From: Sphingobium sp. SCG-1
GTDB taxonomy: Bacteria > Pseudomonadota > Alphaproteobacteria > Sphingomonadales > Sphingomonadaceae
Reading direction: 5' to 3'
Assembly (NCBI RefSeq): GCF_002953135.1
Contig: NZ_CP026372.1
Span: 3,335,501-3,399,500, forward strand
Length of the DNA stretch: 64,000 nucleotides
Below the pieces are notes generated by a model. The model made no database searches, was not told where the DNA came from, and was given only the letters and a program-made list of their open reading frames with translations. Position numbers and translations under genes: made by a program. Of the stretch, positions 43,173-52,711 are shown piece by piece; within the stretch, counting starts at the first letter, position 1; each line of letters opens with the position of its first letter.

Positions 43173-43762
43173 GCAACGGCACTGTCGTGCGGATGAAGAT
43201 TACGCTGGACGATGTCACGCCGGCCGTCAGCCGAACGCTGGAGGTGCCGCTCAATATCCGGCTCGACCGTCTGCACACCATTATCCAGACCGCCTTCTCC
43301 TGGACGGACTCTCACCTGTGGGAAATGAGCTTCGAACAGACCGGCTTTGGCATCCCTGATCCTGAATATGGCTTCGACGGACCGCTCGACGCCCGTAAGG
43401 TCACTCTCGCCCAGGTCCTGGCGGATACGAGGCGCAAGACCTTCCGATATCTCTATGACTTTGGCGATGCCTGGGAGCATAGCGTCAAGATCGAGCGCAT
43501 CAGCCCGGCCAGCCCGCACCTGACATATCCGCTCATCCTCGATGCAGTAGGCATGCGGCCGCCAGAGGACTGTGGCGGTCCATGGGGTTACGCCGAAAAG
43601 CTCGAAGCGCTCGGCGACCCACATCATGAATATTACGAAGAGGCGCTGGACACCCTCGGCGACGACCATGATCCTAACGCCAAGCCCGATATCCCCCTGA
43701 TAGAGGCAAGGCTGGAAGCGCTCGCGAAAAAATGGGCGCCACGGACACGCCGAAAAGCCTGA
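43169..43762 (+). CDS. pRiA4b ORF-3-like passenger protein of IS66
   Basis: A 197-residue protein of the plasmid pRiA4b ORF-3 family, starting with GTG at 43169 that overlaps the tnpC stop (GTGA). It has RMKITLDDVTPAVSRTLEVP, FSWTDSHLWEMSFEQTGFG and YLYDFGDAWEHSVKIERI, the hallmark of the family. Its function is unknown, but it is carried by many IS66 elements of this group. Confidence 0.9.
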   Translation: MSNGTVVRMKITLDDVTPAVSRTLEVPLNIRLDRLHTIIQTAFSWTDSHLWEMSFEQTGFGIPDPEYGFDGPLDARKVTLAQVLADTRRKTFRYLYDFGDAWEHSVKIERISPASPHLTYPLILDAVGMRPPEDCGGPWGYAEKLEALGDPHHEYYEEALDTLGDDHDPNAKPDIPLIEARLEALAKKWAPRTRRKA

Positions 43763-43806
43763 CAGCCCGTGTCAACGACCCCTTCCCTCGGCGCTTACGC
43801 TTTTCC

Positions 43807-44046
43807 CCCGTTCGCGTCATCCGCAACAACGAATTGCGCTTGGTCCATGCGCTCCCAAGTGGCGGCGGCATTGGCAAGGCGACCGACGGGACTGCACTTT
43901 TCGATCTGCGCACCGACCCGGAGTGTCAGATGAACCTGATCGGTGTGCCCGCTTATCGCCAATGCGCAGCTTCGCTGGCCGAGCGGCTCACGAAGTGGCG
44001 ACTGGACACTGCCGATCCGTGGCGTCCTTCACCCGCAGCGGGATGA
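43807..44046 (+). pseudogene. Sulfatase-like gene, 3' part (after IS66)
   Basis: Eighty codons, open from the target duplication to TGA 44046, read PVRVIRNNELRLVHALPSGG and TALFDLRTDPECQMNLIG, like the C-terminal domain of sulfatases (the FDLRTDP-x-E block). They continue the frame that ends at 40688. The whole reconstructed gene would be about 360 codons, shorter than active sulfatases. Confidence 0.75.
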
Positions 44047-44128
44047 CCTCTTAATTCAACCTGTGCTTCCATCGGGGGAGTGACAGCGAAATTGCCCGTT
44101 GCAATGGGAGAAGTTTGAGAATAAGAAA

Positions 44129-44142
44129 TGACTAAATAGTCA
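44129..44142. promoter_or_regulatory. TetR operator site C (perfect palindrome arms)
   Basis: TGACTAAATAGTCA, flanked by A and T that extend the symmetry, lies 15-28 bp upstream of the extradiol dioxygenase start. The arms TGACTA/TAGTCA equal those of sites A and D. Confidence 0.8.
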
Positions 44143-44156
44143 TATTGGAGAGGGCA

Positions 44157-45068
44157 ATGCGGGTTGTTGATATCGCCCACGTCCGGTTCGCCGCACCGGA
44201 CCTGAACTTGATGGAGCGCTTTGTCAGCGACTTCGGGATGCAGCCTTTTCGCGACGCTGACGTGCTCTATGCGCACGGCCTTGGCCCTGCTCCCTATTTG
44301 CATATGACGGAGAAAGGTAATTCGCGCTTCGTAGCGCTTGGCCTGCTCGCGCCGACGGTGGATTCTCTCCATGGGCTTTCAGAGCGGGAAGGAGCAGCGG
44401 TCACGACGGTAGATCGCCCTGGGGGCGGGTTTGTGGTCACACTGACCGATCCAGACGGCTTTTTGGTGGAAGTAATCGCCGGGCAAGTCGCCGCCGATGG
44501 GCGGTCACCGTTACGCGAAGTCGGCTGGAACGACGCGCTCGAGAAGCGACGCGTGCGTGCGGTGAAGCGAGTACCCAAGAGCCCCTCGCATGTCGTTCGT
44601 TTGGGTCACTGTGTGCTTGGCGTATCCGATTTTCGTCGATCCGAGGCATGGTACAAGGAGCGGTTCGGCTTCATCACCTCGGACGAAATCGTCACACCCG
44701 ACGGCAAATCAATCGGCGCTTTCATGCGCTGCGACCGGGGCAACGAACCCACCGATCATCACAGCCTATTCATTGTCCAAGGGCCGCGCGGCGTCGGCTT
44801 CAATCATGCCGCGTTTGAAATTCTCGATGCCGACGATCTGTTCGTTGGCCATGAATGGCTCAGTCAAGCTGGATGGGAACCGCATTGGGGGGTGGGCCGC
44901 CACGTCCTCGGGTCGCAAATCTTTGATTATTGGCGCGATCCCTGGGGGCACGCGCTTGAACATTGGACCGATGGCGACCTGCTGGTTGCCCAGGACGGCT
45001 CACGCCAAGCGACACTTACAGAACTCAAGGAGGTTCAATGGGGGCATCGGGCGCCTCACGCCGCGTAG
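44157..45068 (+). CDS. Type I extradiol dioxygenase (VOC fold, copy 1)
   Basis: A 303-residue Fe(II) ring-cleavage dioxygenase built of two VOC domains. The start at 44157 has GGAGAGGG upstream. Metal ligands in the C-terminal domain are His151 (RLGHCVLGV), His217 (FNHAAFEI) and Glu268 (HALEHW), with the conserved DPWGH and IFDYWRDP context. It would open a catechol next to the hydroxyls. TetR site C lies just upstream. It is a paralog of the longer enzyme at 51582 (shared GVGRHVLGSQIFDYWRDPWG pattern). Confidence 0.92.
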   Translation: MRVVDIAHVRFAAPDLNLMERFVSDFGMQPFRDADVLYAHGLGPAPYLHMTEKGNSRFVALGLLAPTVDSLHGLSEREGAAVTTVDRPGGGFVVTLTDPDGFLVEVIAGQVAADGRSPLREVGWNDALEKRRVRAVKRVPKSPSHVVRLGHCVLGVSDFRRSEAWYKERFGFITSDEIVTPDGKSIGAFMRCDRGNEPTDHHSLFIVQGPRGVGFNHAAFEILDADDLFVGHEWLSQAGWEPHWGVGRHVLGSQIFDYWRDPWGHALEHWTDGDLLVAQDGSRQATLTELKEVQWGHRAPHAA

Positions 45069-45169
45069 GGCGGAACCTCTGATTACCGGCACGTGGCTCG
45101 AACCAGCGTGAACCAAGAGAGCATCCCGGCCAGGTTATCGGCGCAGGAAAGCAAATAAGGGGAGAAAAG

Positions 45170-47610
45170 ATGATGAAAGCTAAGATAGAAGCCATGAGCC
45201 TGCACAACGTACTGGCAAAGTTGTTTTGCAGCGCAGCGGCACCGGCAATTCTGATTGCCGGAAGCGTCGGAACAGCGCGAGCGCAAACCGCTCCGACGGA
45301 CAAGACTGCGACCGAGGACGCCGCAGGGTTGAGCATAACCGAAGAGATCATCGTTACAGCCCGCAAGCGTGAAGAGAATCTGCAGAACACACCGATCGCG
45401 ATCACGGCGGTCAGCGCCGCGCAGCTTGAAAGCCGCGGGGCAGTCGATCTCACCGCGATTCAGAGCATCGCACCCAATCTGACACTGAAGACCGGGGGGG
45501 CACCTCGGGCGCGACCTTCACGCCAGTCATTAACATCCGCGGCATTGGCCAAGGCGATTTCACCATCAACACCGATCCCGGCGTCGGAGTCTATGTCGAT
45601 GGCGTCTATCTGGGTCGAAGTGTCGGCAGCGTGCTTGACCTTGCTGATGTCGAGCGGGTGGAGGTGCTGCGTGGGCCGCAGGGCACGCTGTTCGGGCGTA
45701 ACACCATCGGCGGCGCGATCAGCGTCGTTTCCAAAGCGCCGGACCCAAGCGGTATCTCCGGCACTTTCTCCGCTGCGGGCGGCAGCCGCGAATTCTATCA
45801 GGTCCGTGGCTCGATTAATCTCCCTATCACGGACTCAATCGCCTTGCGGGTATCGGGCGTAGCGCGCCATCGCGACGGCTATATCGATGCGCTGCAATAT
45901 AACGACTTTAAACTCGGTGGCGAAAAGATGTGGGGCATCCGCGGTGCGCTGCGCATCCAACCCACCAGCAATCTGACCATCGACCTTGCGGCCGATTACA
46001 CGCAACGTCGAGATCCTCCCTCAGCCAGCATTCCGCTGCTGCTTGGGGATGTCTCAGTTGATCAGACCGGCCCCACCGGATCGCTGTCAACCTTCTTCAA
46101 TCGGGGAACGGGGCCGGCGGCGACAGCCCGTGTCCCCTGGATCTCAGCCGACGCACCCCGTTGCGGCACGGACGCTGCGTTCCGCAACTCCAGCCGCACC
46201 TGTTATGGCAATGCCTGGCTAGAGGGCACACGCGGCAACCACTCGGTGTGGGCCGATCGTGCCGGAAACGTCATCAAGCCCGAAAACGAACTCAATGTCA
46301 CCGGATATATGAGTACGATCACGCTAGATACAGATGTCGGCACGTTCAAGTCCATTACGGCCTATCGTGAGTTCGATTCCACGTTTTACGGCGATCTCGA
46401 CTTCACGCCGTACACAATTTTCACCAACAATAATGCACCGTTTAACCAGCAGCAATTTTCACAGGAATTGCAACTCGTAGGTAGCGCATTCAACAACCGG
46501 CTCGATTATGTATTCGGCGCCTATTACTTCAACGAAAAAGGCGATCAGGCCGTTGACCTGTTCGCGCCGGGGAACGTTCCGGCTGCTCAGGCACCGGCGC
46601 TCGCGCCGTTCCTACCTTATTTCCAGACAACCACGCGGACGATCGATAACTCGTCAAAGGCGGCCTATGCTCAGTTCACGTTTGCAATCACAGACCTCCT
46701 GAAACTAACCGGCGGAATTCGTTACACTGACGAAACCAAGAATTATTTTGTCTCACAATCGCGGTCCGTTGGCGCGGTGCAGAGCGCGTCAGGCGATCAA
46801 GGCACCAAGTTGTGGACGCCGATGGCCAATCTTGCCTGGCAAGCGACGGATGACATTCTGCTCTACGGCACCTATTCGGAGGGCTATCGCGCTGGCGGTT
46901 TCGCGGCCCGCTTCTCCGCTGGCCTGATTAGCCCGCTGCCTTCATACGAGCCAGAGTTCGTGACCTCCTATGAGGCGGGCATCAAGTCGACGTGGTTCGA
47001 TCGACGGTTGACGCTCAACTTGGCCGCATTCCAGATCGACTATTCGGACATTCAGGTGACGGCGACCACGCAAGGTTTGGCTGGCTTCGTGCTCAATCTG
47101 GCTGACGCGCGGTTTACTGGGTTCGAGGCAGAAGCACGCGCCGTTCTTGGTGGTGGGTTCACGGCGAACGTGTCGGCGGGCTACACCCGAAAGGAATTGA
47201 AGCGCGTAAATCCTGGCACGGTCTCAAGCGAGGGCACAAACGCGGTCGTACCGATCACGACCGCCAGCCGTCTACCCGGGCCGGATTGGCAGCTGAATGG
47301 CTCGCTCCAGCATCGTGTCGCCCTCACTAACGGCGGGCGGATCGATACGTCCATCGACGTGCATTACGAGAGTAGTGACAGCAACAGTGTCGCCAACTAT
47401 TCCATCATCGTGCAGAAAGGCTACGCTGAGGCGGACGCTCGGATCGCCTACACCTTTCCTGACAACAACTACACGTTGGCGCTTGGGGCGAGGAACCTGT
47501 TCGACGCGACCTATTACACGACGAAGACATTGTCCTCGTCTTCAGGCTCTGCCTACGGCACGCTTGCGCGACCGCGTGAGGTCTATGCACAACTGAACGT
47601 TCGCTTTTAA
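45170..47610 (+). pseudogene. TonB-dependent receptor (copy 2), frameshifted at a G7 tract
   Basis: An ATG at 45170 (GGGGAG upstream) starts a receptor with signal peptide (cut near ARAQ), TonB box EEIIVTARKREENLQ and plug start. At 45494-45500 a run of seven G breaks the frame; with one more G the text continues GTSGATFTPVINIRGIGQGD, GVYVDGVYLGRSVGS and VEVLRGPQGTLFGRNTIGGA to the C-terminal NVRF at 47610, 813 residues in all. Everything else is intact. The tract could be a true mutation, a phase-variable switch or a base-calling error. It lies between the dioxygenase and sulfatase genes. Confidence 0.8.
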
Positions 47611-47638
47611 GCGCCGCTGTCCGGCCGGGAGGATCATA

Positions 47639-49045
47639 ATGAATATTAGCCGTCGTAGTGTTTTGGCGAGTTCAGCCGCGATCGTTTCGATGCTGCCCGG
47701 CGCTATCCCCCTAGGCCGGGCAGCGGCCCGTAAGACGCGCCGGCAGCCCAACATCGTCTTCATCGTTGCCGATGACCTCGGTTATGGAGATCTATCCTGC
47801 TATGGGCGGCGAGAATACCAAACGAAGGCCCTCGATGCCCTTGCAGCGTCGGGGGTCCGTTTTACTCAGGGTTATGCCAACACCCCGGTATGCTCGGCGA
47901 CCCGCACCGCTCTGATGACGGGTCGATATCAATCTCGTCTGCCAGTAGGACTGGAGGAGCCAGTCGGGCAGCGCCCCGGCATTGGTCTGCCACCCTCGCA
48001 TCCGACCCTGCCGAGCCTCTTACGGGAGGTCGGATATCAGACCGCTCTGGTAGGCAAGTGGCATCTCGGGCGTCTTCCAGAATTCGGCCCACTCAAGAGC
48101 GGGTATGATCATTTCTGGGGAATGCGTGAAGGGTCTGTAGACTATTTCACGCACGAGGCGTTCGGCAATCGCTATGATCTTTGGGACGGCGACACTCCGG
48201 CTAACCAGAAGGGCTATCTCACCGACCTGCTTGGGCAGAAGTCTATCGACATGGTCCGACAGATGTCCGCAAGCGACAAGCCGTTCTTCATGAGTCTGCA
48301 TTTCAATGCGCCGCACTGGCCTTGGGAGGCGCCCGGCGATGAGGCCGAAGCGACCCGACTTAGCAAAAACCCACTCGGCATCCTCCATTATGACGGCGGA
48401 TCGATGAAGACCTATGGCGAGATCGTGGTGGCAATGGACCGGCAGATCGGACGGCTGATGAATGCGTTGGAACAGCTTCGCATTGCCGACGACACCATCA
48501 TCATCTTCACGTCCGATAACGGCGGTGAGCGTTTTTCGAATACCTGGCCCTTCAAGGGAATGAAGACCGAGCTGCTGGAAGGCGGGATTCGCGCACCCTT
48601 CATCGTGCGCTGGCCGGGCCTGTCGAAGCCCCGGTCGATCAGCGAGCAGGTCATCCTGACGATGGACTTCGTGCCGACGCTGCTAGCCGCAGCGGGCGGA
48701 AAGATGCATCCGGACTATCCCGCCGATGGGATCGACATCCGCGAAGCGATTGCCGGTGCGCCAGCTCGCAGTCGCACGGTTCACTTCCGCTACAAGCATA
48801 TGAGCCAGGAAGCAACGAGAGACGGTGACTGGAAATATCTCAAGATTCGCGACAATACCTTCCTGTTCAACGTGGTGGAAGACCCGCAAGAGCGGGCAAA
48901 TCTGAAACTGCGACGGCCAGATATCTTCGCACGATTGGTCGCAGCACACGGTGCATGGGAAGCAACGATGCTCCCCATCGACCCCAAGAGCTTTACGCAC
49001 GGATATGACGGTAGCGAACTCGCCGACCACTTCTCGGAAGACTAG
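47639..49045 (+). CDS. Exported sulfatase
   Basis: A 468-residue type I sulfatase. The start at 47639 has GGAGG 6 bases upstream. A twin-arginine-type signal (NISRRSVLASSAAIVSMLPG) sends it to the periplasm. The catalytic motif CSATR (Cys85 to Arg89) fits formylglycine formation as C-x-A-x-R, with metal ligands Asp45-Asp46 (VADDLGYGD) and the DNGGE Asp/Asn, and HWPW and GKWHLG segments. It probably cleaves a sulfate ester of the locus substrate. It needs a formylglycine-generating enzyme, not seen in the window. Confidence 0.92.
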   Translation: MNISRRSVLASSAAIVSMLPGAIPLGRAAARKTRRQPNIVFIVADDLGYGDLSCYGRREYQTKALDALAASGVRFTQGYANTPVCSATRTALMTGRYQSRLPVGLEEPVGQRPGIGLPPSHPTLPSLLREVGYQTALVGKWHLGRLPEFGPLKSGYDHFWGMREGSVDYFTHEAFGNRYDLWDGDTPANQKGYLTDLLGQKSIDMVRQMSASDKPFFMSLHFNAPHWPWEAPGDEAEATRLSKNPLGILHYDGGSMKTYGEIVVAMDRQIGRLMNALEQLRIADDTIIIFTSDNGGERFSNTWPFKGMKTELLEGGIRAPFIVRWPGLSKPRSISEQVILTMDFVPTLLAAAGGKMHPDYPADGIDIREAIAGAPARSRTVHFRYKHMSQEATRDGDWKYLKIRDNTFLFNVVEDPQERANLKLRRPDIFARLVAAHGAWEATMLPIDPKSFTHGYDGSELADHFSED

Positions 49046-49227
49046 CCGGACCCTGCCGTCGGGCCGGGTCCAGCGCGTCTAATATGATCACGAAGATCAC
49101 ATTTAGGCGGTCGTTAGCTAACGAGCTGGGCGTCCCGCCCACCCTGTGACAATCGCAGTCAGAGGTCCTTCAGTTCGGTGCTTTCCGCTTGCCCTTGGTA
49201 ACGATGACCAGTTCGTCCTTCGACCGT

Positions 49228-49890
49228 TCAGCAGAAGGAGACGACGATCGATCTAAACCTTAGCTCGGGAAGAGGGATCTCGGTCAGAATGCGCGCACGG
49301 TCTGTAGGAACGCCTAGTCCAATCAGTGTGAGTCGTGTCGCCTCGCTAGGTGTGGCGGGCAGCAGAGCATCAAGCTCAGCGCCCACCACACCTGCCAGGA
49401 AAACACCGCTGGCGAGCAGCAGTGCGCTCGAGGGATCATCGTAGACGAACGAACCCACCAGCCGACCACGGGCAAGGTCGCGTGCTAGTCGTTGAGTGAA
49501 GCCCATGTTCATGTGAAAGGACGATCGTGCAACTGCCGCGACAAACCTGCCCCATTTCGGTTGCTGCTGTGCGAGCGTTAATGCGTAGCGCAGGCCGACC
49601 GCCAGAGCTTCATCGGGCGACACGCTCTCGCCGTGATGGTCAAGTGCTTCGCCGACTGTTTCGACACCTTCGGCTATCAACTCGGCAATAAACGCGTCTC
49701 GGCTCTCAAAATGCGAGTAGAAGGCACCCTTCGAACAGTCCGCCGCTTCGGTCAGGTCGGCCACGGCAAATTCATTCAGCCCGCGCCGGCCTGCGAGTTC
49801 GAACCCCGCGAGCATCAGACGCTTTCGAACTTCTACTCGCTTCCGAGCTACGCGCCCTAGTGGCGCGGCATTTGTTGCAGCATCAATCAT
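49228..49890 (-). CDS. TetR-family repressor (copy 3)
   Basis: A 220-residue regulator with the helix-turn-helix AVADLTEAADCSKGAFYSHF (about 43-62). It is more distant from copies 1 and 2 but keeps KGxFYxHF in the recognition helix. It is divergent from the second hydroxylase operon with palindrome D between them (47 bp from its start). Confidence 0.91.
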   Translation of the reverse strand: MIDAATNAAPLGRVARKRVEVRKRLMLAGFELAGRRGLNEFAVADLTEAADCSKGAFYSHFESRDAFIAELIAEGVETVGEALDHHGESVSPDEALAVGLRYALTLAQQQPKWGRFVAAVARSSFHMNMGFTQRLARDLARGRLVGSFVYDDPSSALLLASGVFLAGVVGAELDALLPATPSEATRLTLIGLGVPTDRARILTEIPLPELRFRSIVVSFC

Positions 49891-49936
49891 TTTGGAGAGA
49901 TATTGCGCTGCTAATAAAAATCATATAGTGAAAATA

Positions 49937-49950
49937 TGACTATGTAGTCA
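49937..49950. promoter_or_regulatory. TetR operator site D
   Basis: TGACTATGTAGTCA keeps both arms of sites A and C with a changed centre. It lies 25 bp upstream of the hydroxylase start. A degenerate half-site CATATAGTGA at 49922-49931 may extend the site. Confidence 0.8.
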
Positions 49951-49974
49951 AAAAAGAACAGTGGGTTCATAGAT

Positions 49975-51585
49975 TTGCCTTTACCTCAGCAATCAAGTAG
50001 TCTCCCCCTCTCGGTAGACGTGGCGATCATTGGGGCAGGTCCCGTCGGTCTAATGTTGGCTGCTCTGCTTGGTCAGCAAGGCCTGCAAACTGTTGTGCTG
50101 GAACGGAGGGAAGTGCCGTTCACAGAACCTCGCGCGATTGCCTTCGATCCGGAGACGCTGAGGACCATTCAGCGTATTGGTCGGCTTGATGCATTGGCAC
50201 ACACGCTGGAGCTCGATGTCCCGGTCGGCTATTATAATGGTCGAGGGCAACTGCTGGCGCGTATGACCTCAACCGCGAAGCGTTACGGCTTTTCCCCGCG
50301 CGGAACTTTTTATCAGCCCGAGCTTGAAGCGGCGATCGCCGGCGCACTCGATGGCTATCCAAGCGTGTCGGTTTTTCGTGGTATTACGGTTGGGGATGTC
50401 GCCGACCTCGGTAGCCATACCTGCCTGTCGATGACGGACACTGCGGGCGCGATCCACCGCCTCAACGCTCGGTATACGATAGCTTGTGACGGGGGCGCCA
50501 GCCGTATCCGGGAACGGCTCGGCATAGCATTCGACGGATCGACTTTTGCCGAGAAGTGGCTCGTTGTCGATGTCCAGCATGATGATTATCCACACCGTGA
50601 GATCCGCTTCTTCTGCAACCCGAAACGACCGGCGGTGACGCTGCCAGTGAGCAAAAACCGCCGGCGCTGGGAGTTCCTGCTGATGCCCGGCGACGATGAG
50701 GCGTGCTTCGCCGATCAAGACAATGCGCGTGCGTTGATCGAAGCGCTCAGTGGGTCTTCTCCACGTTATATTGAACGAAGCCTAGTATACAGCTTCCACG
50801 CCCGCATTGCCGAGCGATTCCGTTCAGGTCGCATCTTCCTTGCGGGCGATGCCGCGCATGTTACTCCACCCTTTGCGGGCCAGGGTCTCAACGGAGGCAT
50901 TCGGGACGCTGCCAATCTTGCATGGAAACTCGCAGCAGTATGCCAGGGACGGATGCGTGACCCGGTGCTGGACACCTACGATGCGGAGCGCCGCGCTCAT
51001 ACACACGCCATGACCGCACTCGCTGTCCGGCTGGGCAGCGCGATTATGCCCACCAGCCGCTCGCGCGCATTTGTACGCGACCTGGCTATGAAGACGATGT
51101 GGGCAATACCCTCGCAGCGTGCGCGGCTTGATAGAGGCGATGTCATACCCTCGCCCAGCATTGACCGTTCGTCCCTGGTCAACTGGGCGGCGGGCAGACC
51201 CGTTGGCCAAATGATACCGCAGCCAGTGATCCAAATCGCGGCAGGCGAGACACTGCTCGACACATTGCTCGGTCCCGGTTTCAGCTTGATCGGAATCGAT
51301 GTTGATCCGCGGGAAGCGCTATCGCCCGCGGATTTCGCCACTGCGGAGGCATTGCAAGCGCGGCTGGTGCATTTGGGCCCTGGAGGAGACGGACTCGATA
51401 CAGCGGGGGAGCTCACGCAATGGATCGGATTGAAACGCGGTATGCTCCTTGTTCGACCAGATCGCTTTCTCGTTGATCGTATCCCAGTGGAACGTCCCGG
51501 CGACAAGCTTGCCTGGATGCGCCGTGCTTATCACGTTGTCGCCTCGCCAGCACGGGCAAACCAGGCGGAAAGGACCGCTGCATGA
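49975..51585 (+). CDS. FAD-dependent aromatic hydroxylase, MhpA type (copy 2)
   Basis: A 536-residue flavin monooxygenase starting with TTG at 49975; no ATG or GTG fits. It has GAGPVG at residues 20-25, Glu43, the ACDGGASRIRERLG DG motif and AGDAAHVTPPFAGQGLNGGI. The C-terminal domain is thioredoxin-like as in MhpA. It would hydroxylate a phenolic ring next to the existing hydroxyl, making a catechol for the dioxygenase that overlaps its end (ATGA). It heads the six-gene plus-strand operon under site D. Confidence 0.9.
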   Translation: MPLPQQSSSLPLSVDVAIIGAGPVGLMLAALLGQQGLQTVVLERREVPFTEPRAIAFDPETLRTIQRIGRLDALAHTLELDVPVGYYNGRGQLLARMTSTAKRYGFSPRGTFYQPELEAAIAGALDGYPSVSVFRGITVGDVADLGSHTCLSMTDTAGAIHRLNARYTIACDGGASRIRERLGIAFDGSTFAEKWLVVDVQHDDYPHREIRFFCNPKRPAVTLPVSKNRRRWEFLLMPGDDEACFADQDNARALIEALSGSSPRYIERSLVYSFHARIAERFRSGRIFLAGDAAHVTPPFAGQGLNGGIRDAANLAWKLAAVCQGRMRDPVLDTYDAERRAHTHAMTALAVRLGSAIMPTSRSRAFVRDLAMKTMWAIPSQRARLDRGDVIPSPSIDRSSLVNWAAGRPVGQMIPQPVIQIAAGETLLDTLLGPGFSLIGIDVDPREALSPADFATAEALQARLVHLGPGGDGLDTAGELTQWIGLKRGMLLVRPDRFLVDRIPVERPGDKLAWMRRAYHVVASPARANQAERTAA

Positions 51586-52709
51586 ACGAATATACGACCG
51601 TACCGGAGTTGACAGATCCACGGCTCACCCGCGCTGCACGCCCCGTTGCACGGGCCTTTGACGCTGCCAGCGTTACCTTCGAACGTCCCGATCTACAAAA
51701 AGCGGTGCGCTTTCTGTCCGATTTCGGTTTTGCGCGTCCGCGTTACCAGGGCGACAGCGTCTGGCTCTATCCCGAAGCGGGTTACGGGCCGTGCGTGATC
51801 GTCCGCAAGGGGAAACGCGAGCGTTTCGTCGGTCCGGGGCTGATGATGTCGTCGCGCGACGATCTGGTTGCGTTGAGTGCCTTGCCCGGCGCCTCCGCGA
51901 TCAGTCCGGCAGAGGGTTGGCCGGAAGGTGAGGAGATCACGCTAGTGGATCCGGCGGGTTTTCTGGTGCGTGCGGTGTATGGACCCAAACCGAACCTGCC
52001 AGCGGTGCGCGAGCGGTTGGTGCAGAACAGCCATTATGAGGCGGTGCGTCTTAACGCCGGACAGCGGCCGCCGGTTCGTCCGTCGACCGTCCTGCGGATG
52101 GGCCATGCCGTGCTTGGCGTCGTCGATTTCTTCCGCACTGCGCGCTGGTACATGGACACATTCGGCCTCCTTCCTTCGGACATTCAGACGATCGGCGAGG
52201 ACGATCCGGCGCTTGTGTTCATGCGTTGCGATCGAGGCGATGAGCCAGCCGACCACCATACCATCGTCATCGCTCAGAATGTAGACAACCTCTATAGCCA
52301 CTCTGCCTATGAGGTTATTGATCTCGATGATATTGCTATGGGGCAGCAGCATCTGCTCGGGCGCGGATACCAGCATAGCTGGGGGATCGGTCGCCATCTG
52401 CTGGGCAGCCAGATCTTCGACTATTGGCGCGACCCCTGGGGCATGAAGTTCGAGCACTTTTGCGATTCCGACAAGTTCACCTCTGATACACCGCCGGGGA
52501 TCACTCCCCTGACGAGCGGGGGGTTGTATCAATGGGGGCCACAGGTACCCAAGGATTTCGAGGCACCGAAGCTCACCCCTGGCCTTATCTGGCGCACCCT
52601 CAACAATATACGAAAGAGCGACGAACTTACCTTCGCTCGTATGGCGAATCTGAAGCGCGCGATCGACGCGCCACCACGGCCCAAATCAAAAAAGGCGGGA
52701 AGGAACTGA
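51582..52709 (+). CDS. Type I extradiol dioxygenase (VOC fold, copy 2, extended)
   Basis: A 375-residue two-domain VOC dioxygenase. Metal ligands are His175 (RMGHAVLGV), His240 (YSHSAYEV) and Glu291 (MKFEHF). Compared with copy 1 it has about 25 more residues at the front and about 60 more at the end, the latter basic (ending PRPKSKKAGRN). Start overlaps the hydroxylase stop and the FAH gene follows after 2 bp, so hydroxylation, ring cleavage and hydrolysis are encoded in tandem. Confidence 0.92.
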   Translation: MNEYTTVPELTDPRLTRAARPVARAFDAASVTFERPDLQKAVRFLSDFGFARPRYQGDSVWLYPEAGYGPCVIVRKGKRERFVGPGLMMSSRDDLVALSALPGASAISPAEGWPEGEEITLVDPAGFLVRAVYGPKPNLPAVRERLVQNSHYEAVRLNAGQRPPVRPSTVLRMGHAVLGVVDFFRTARWYMDTFGLLPSDIQTIGEDDPALVFMRCDRGDEPADHHTIVIAQNVDNLYSHSAYEVIDLDDIAMGQQHLLGRGYQHSWGIGRHLLGSQIFDYWRDPWGMKFEHFCDSDKFTSDTPPGITPLTSGGLYQWGPQVPKDFEAPKLTPGLIWRTLNNIRKSDELTFARMANLKRAIDAPPRPKSKKAGRN

Positions 52710-52711
52710 CG

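Larger units (their letters stand above)
40689..43798 (+). mobile_element. IS66-family insertion sequence, complete
   Basis: The left end GTAAGCGCCGACGGAACGTG (from 40689) and the reverse complement of the right end GTAAGCGCCGAGGGAAGGGG (to 43798) are imperfect terminal inverted repeats with the GTAAGCG tip typical of IS66. The element is flanked by a perfect 8-bp direct repeat GCTTTTCC (40681-40688 and 43799-43806), the target duplication size of IS66. It carries tnpA, tnpB, tnpC and a pRiA4b ORF-3-like passenger gene, all plus strand and overlapping. Removing the element with one repeat joins the sulfatase-like frame in phase (TCC then CCC GTT CGC). Intact genes and a perfect repeat indicate a recent insertion. 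Confidence 0.95.
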
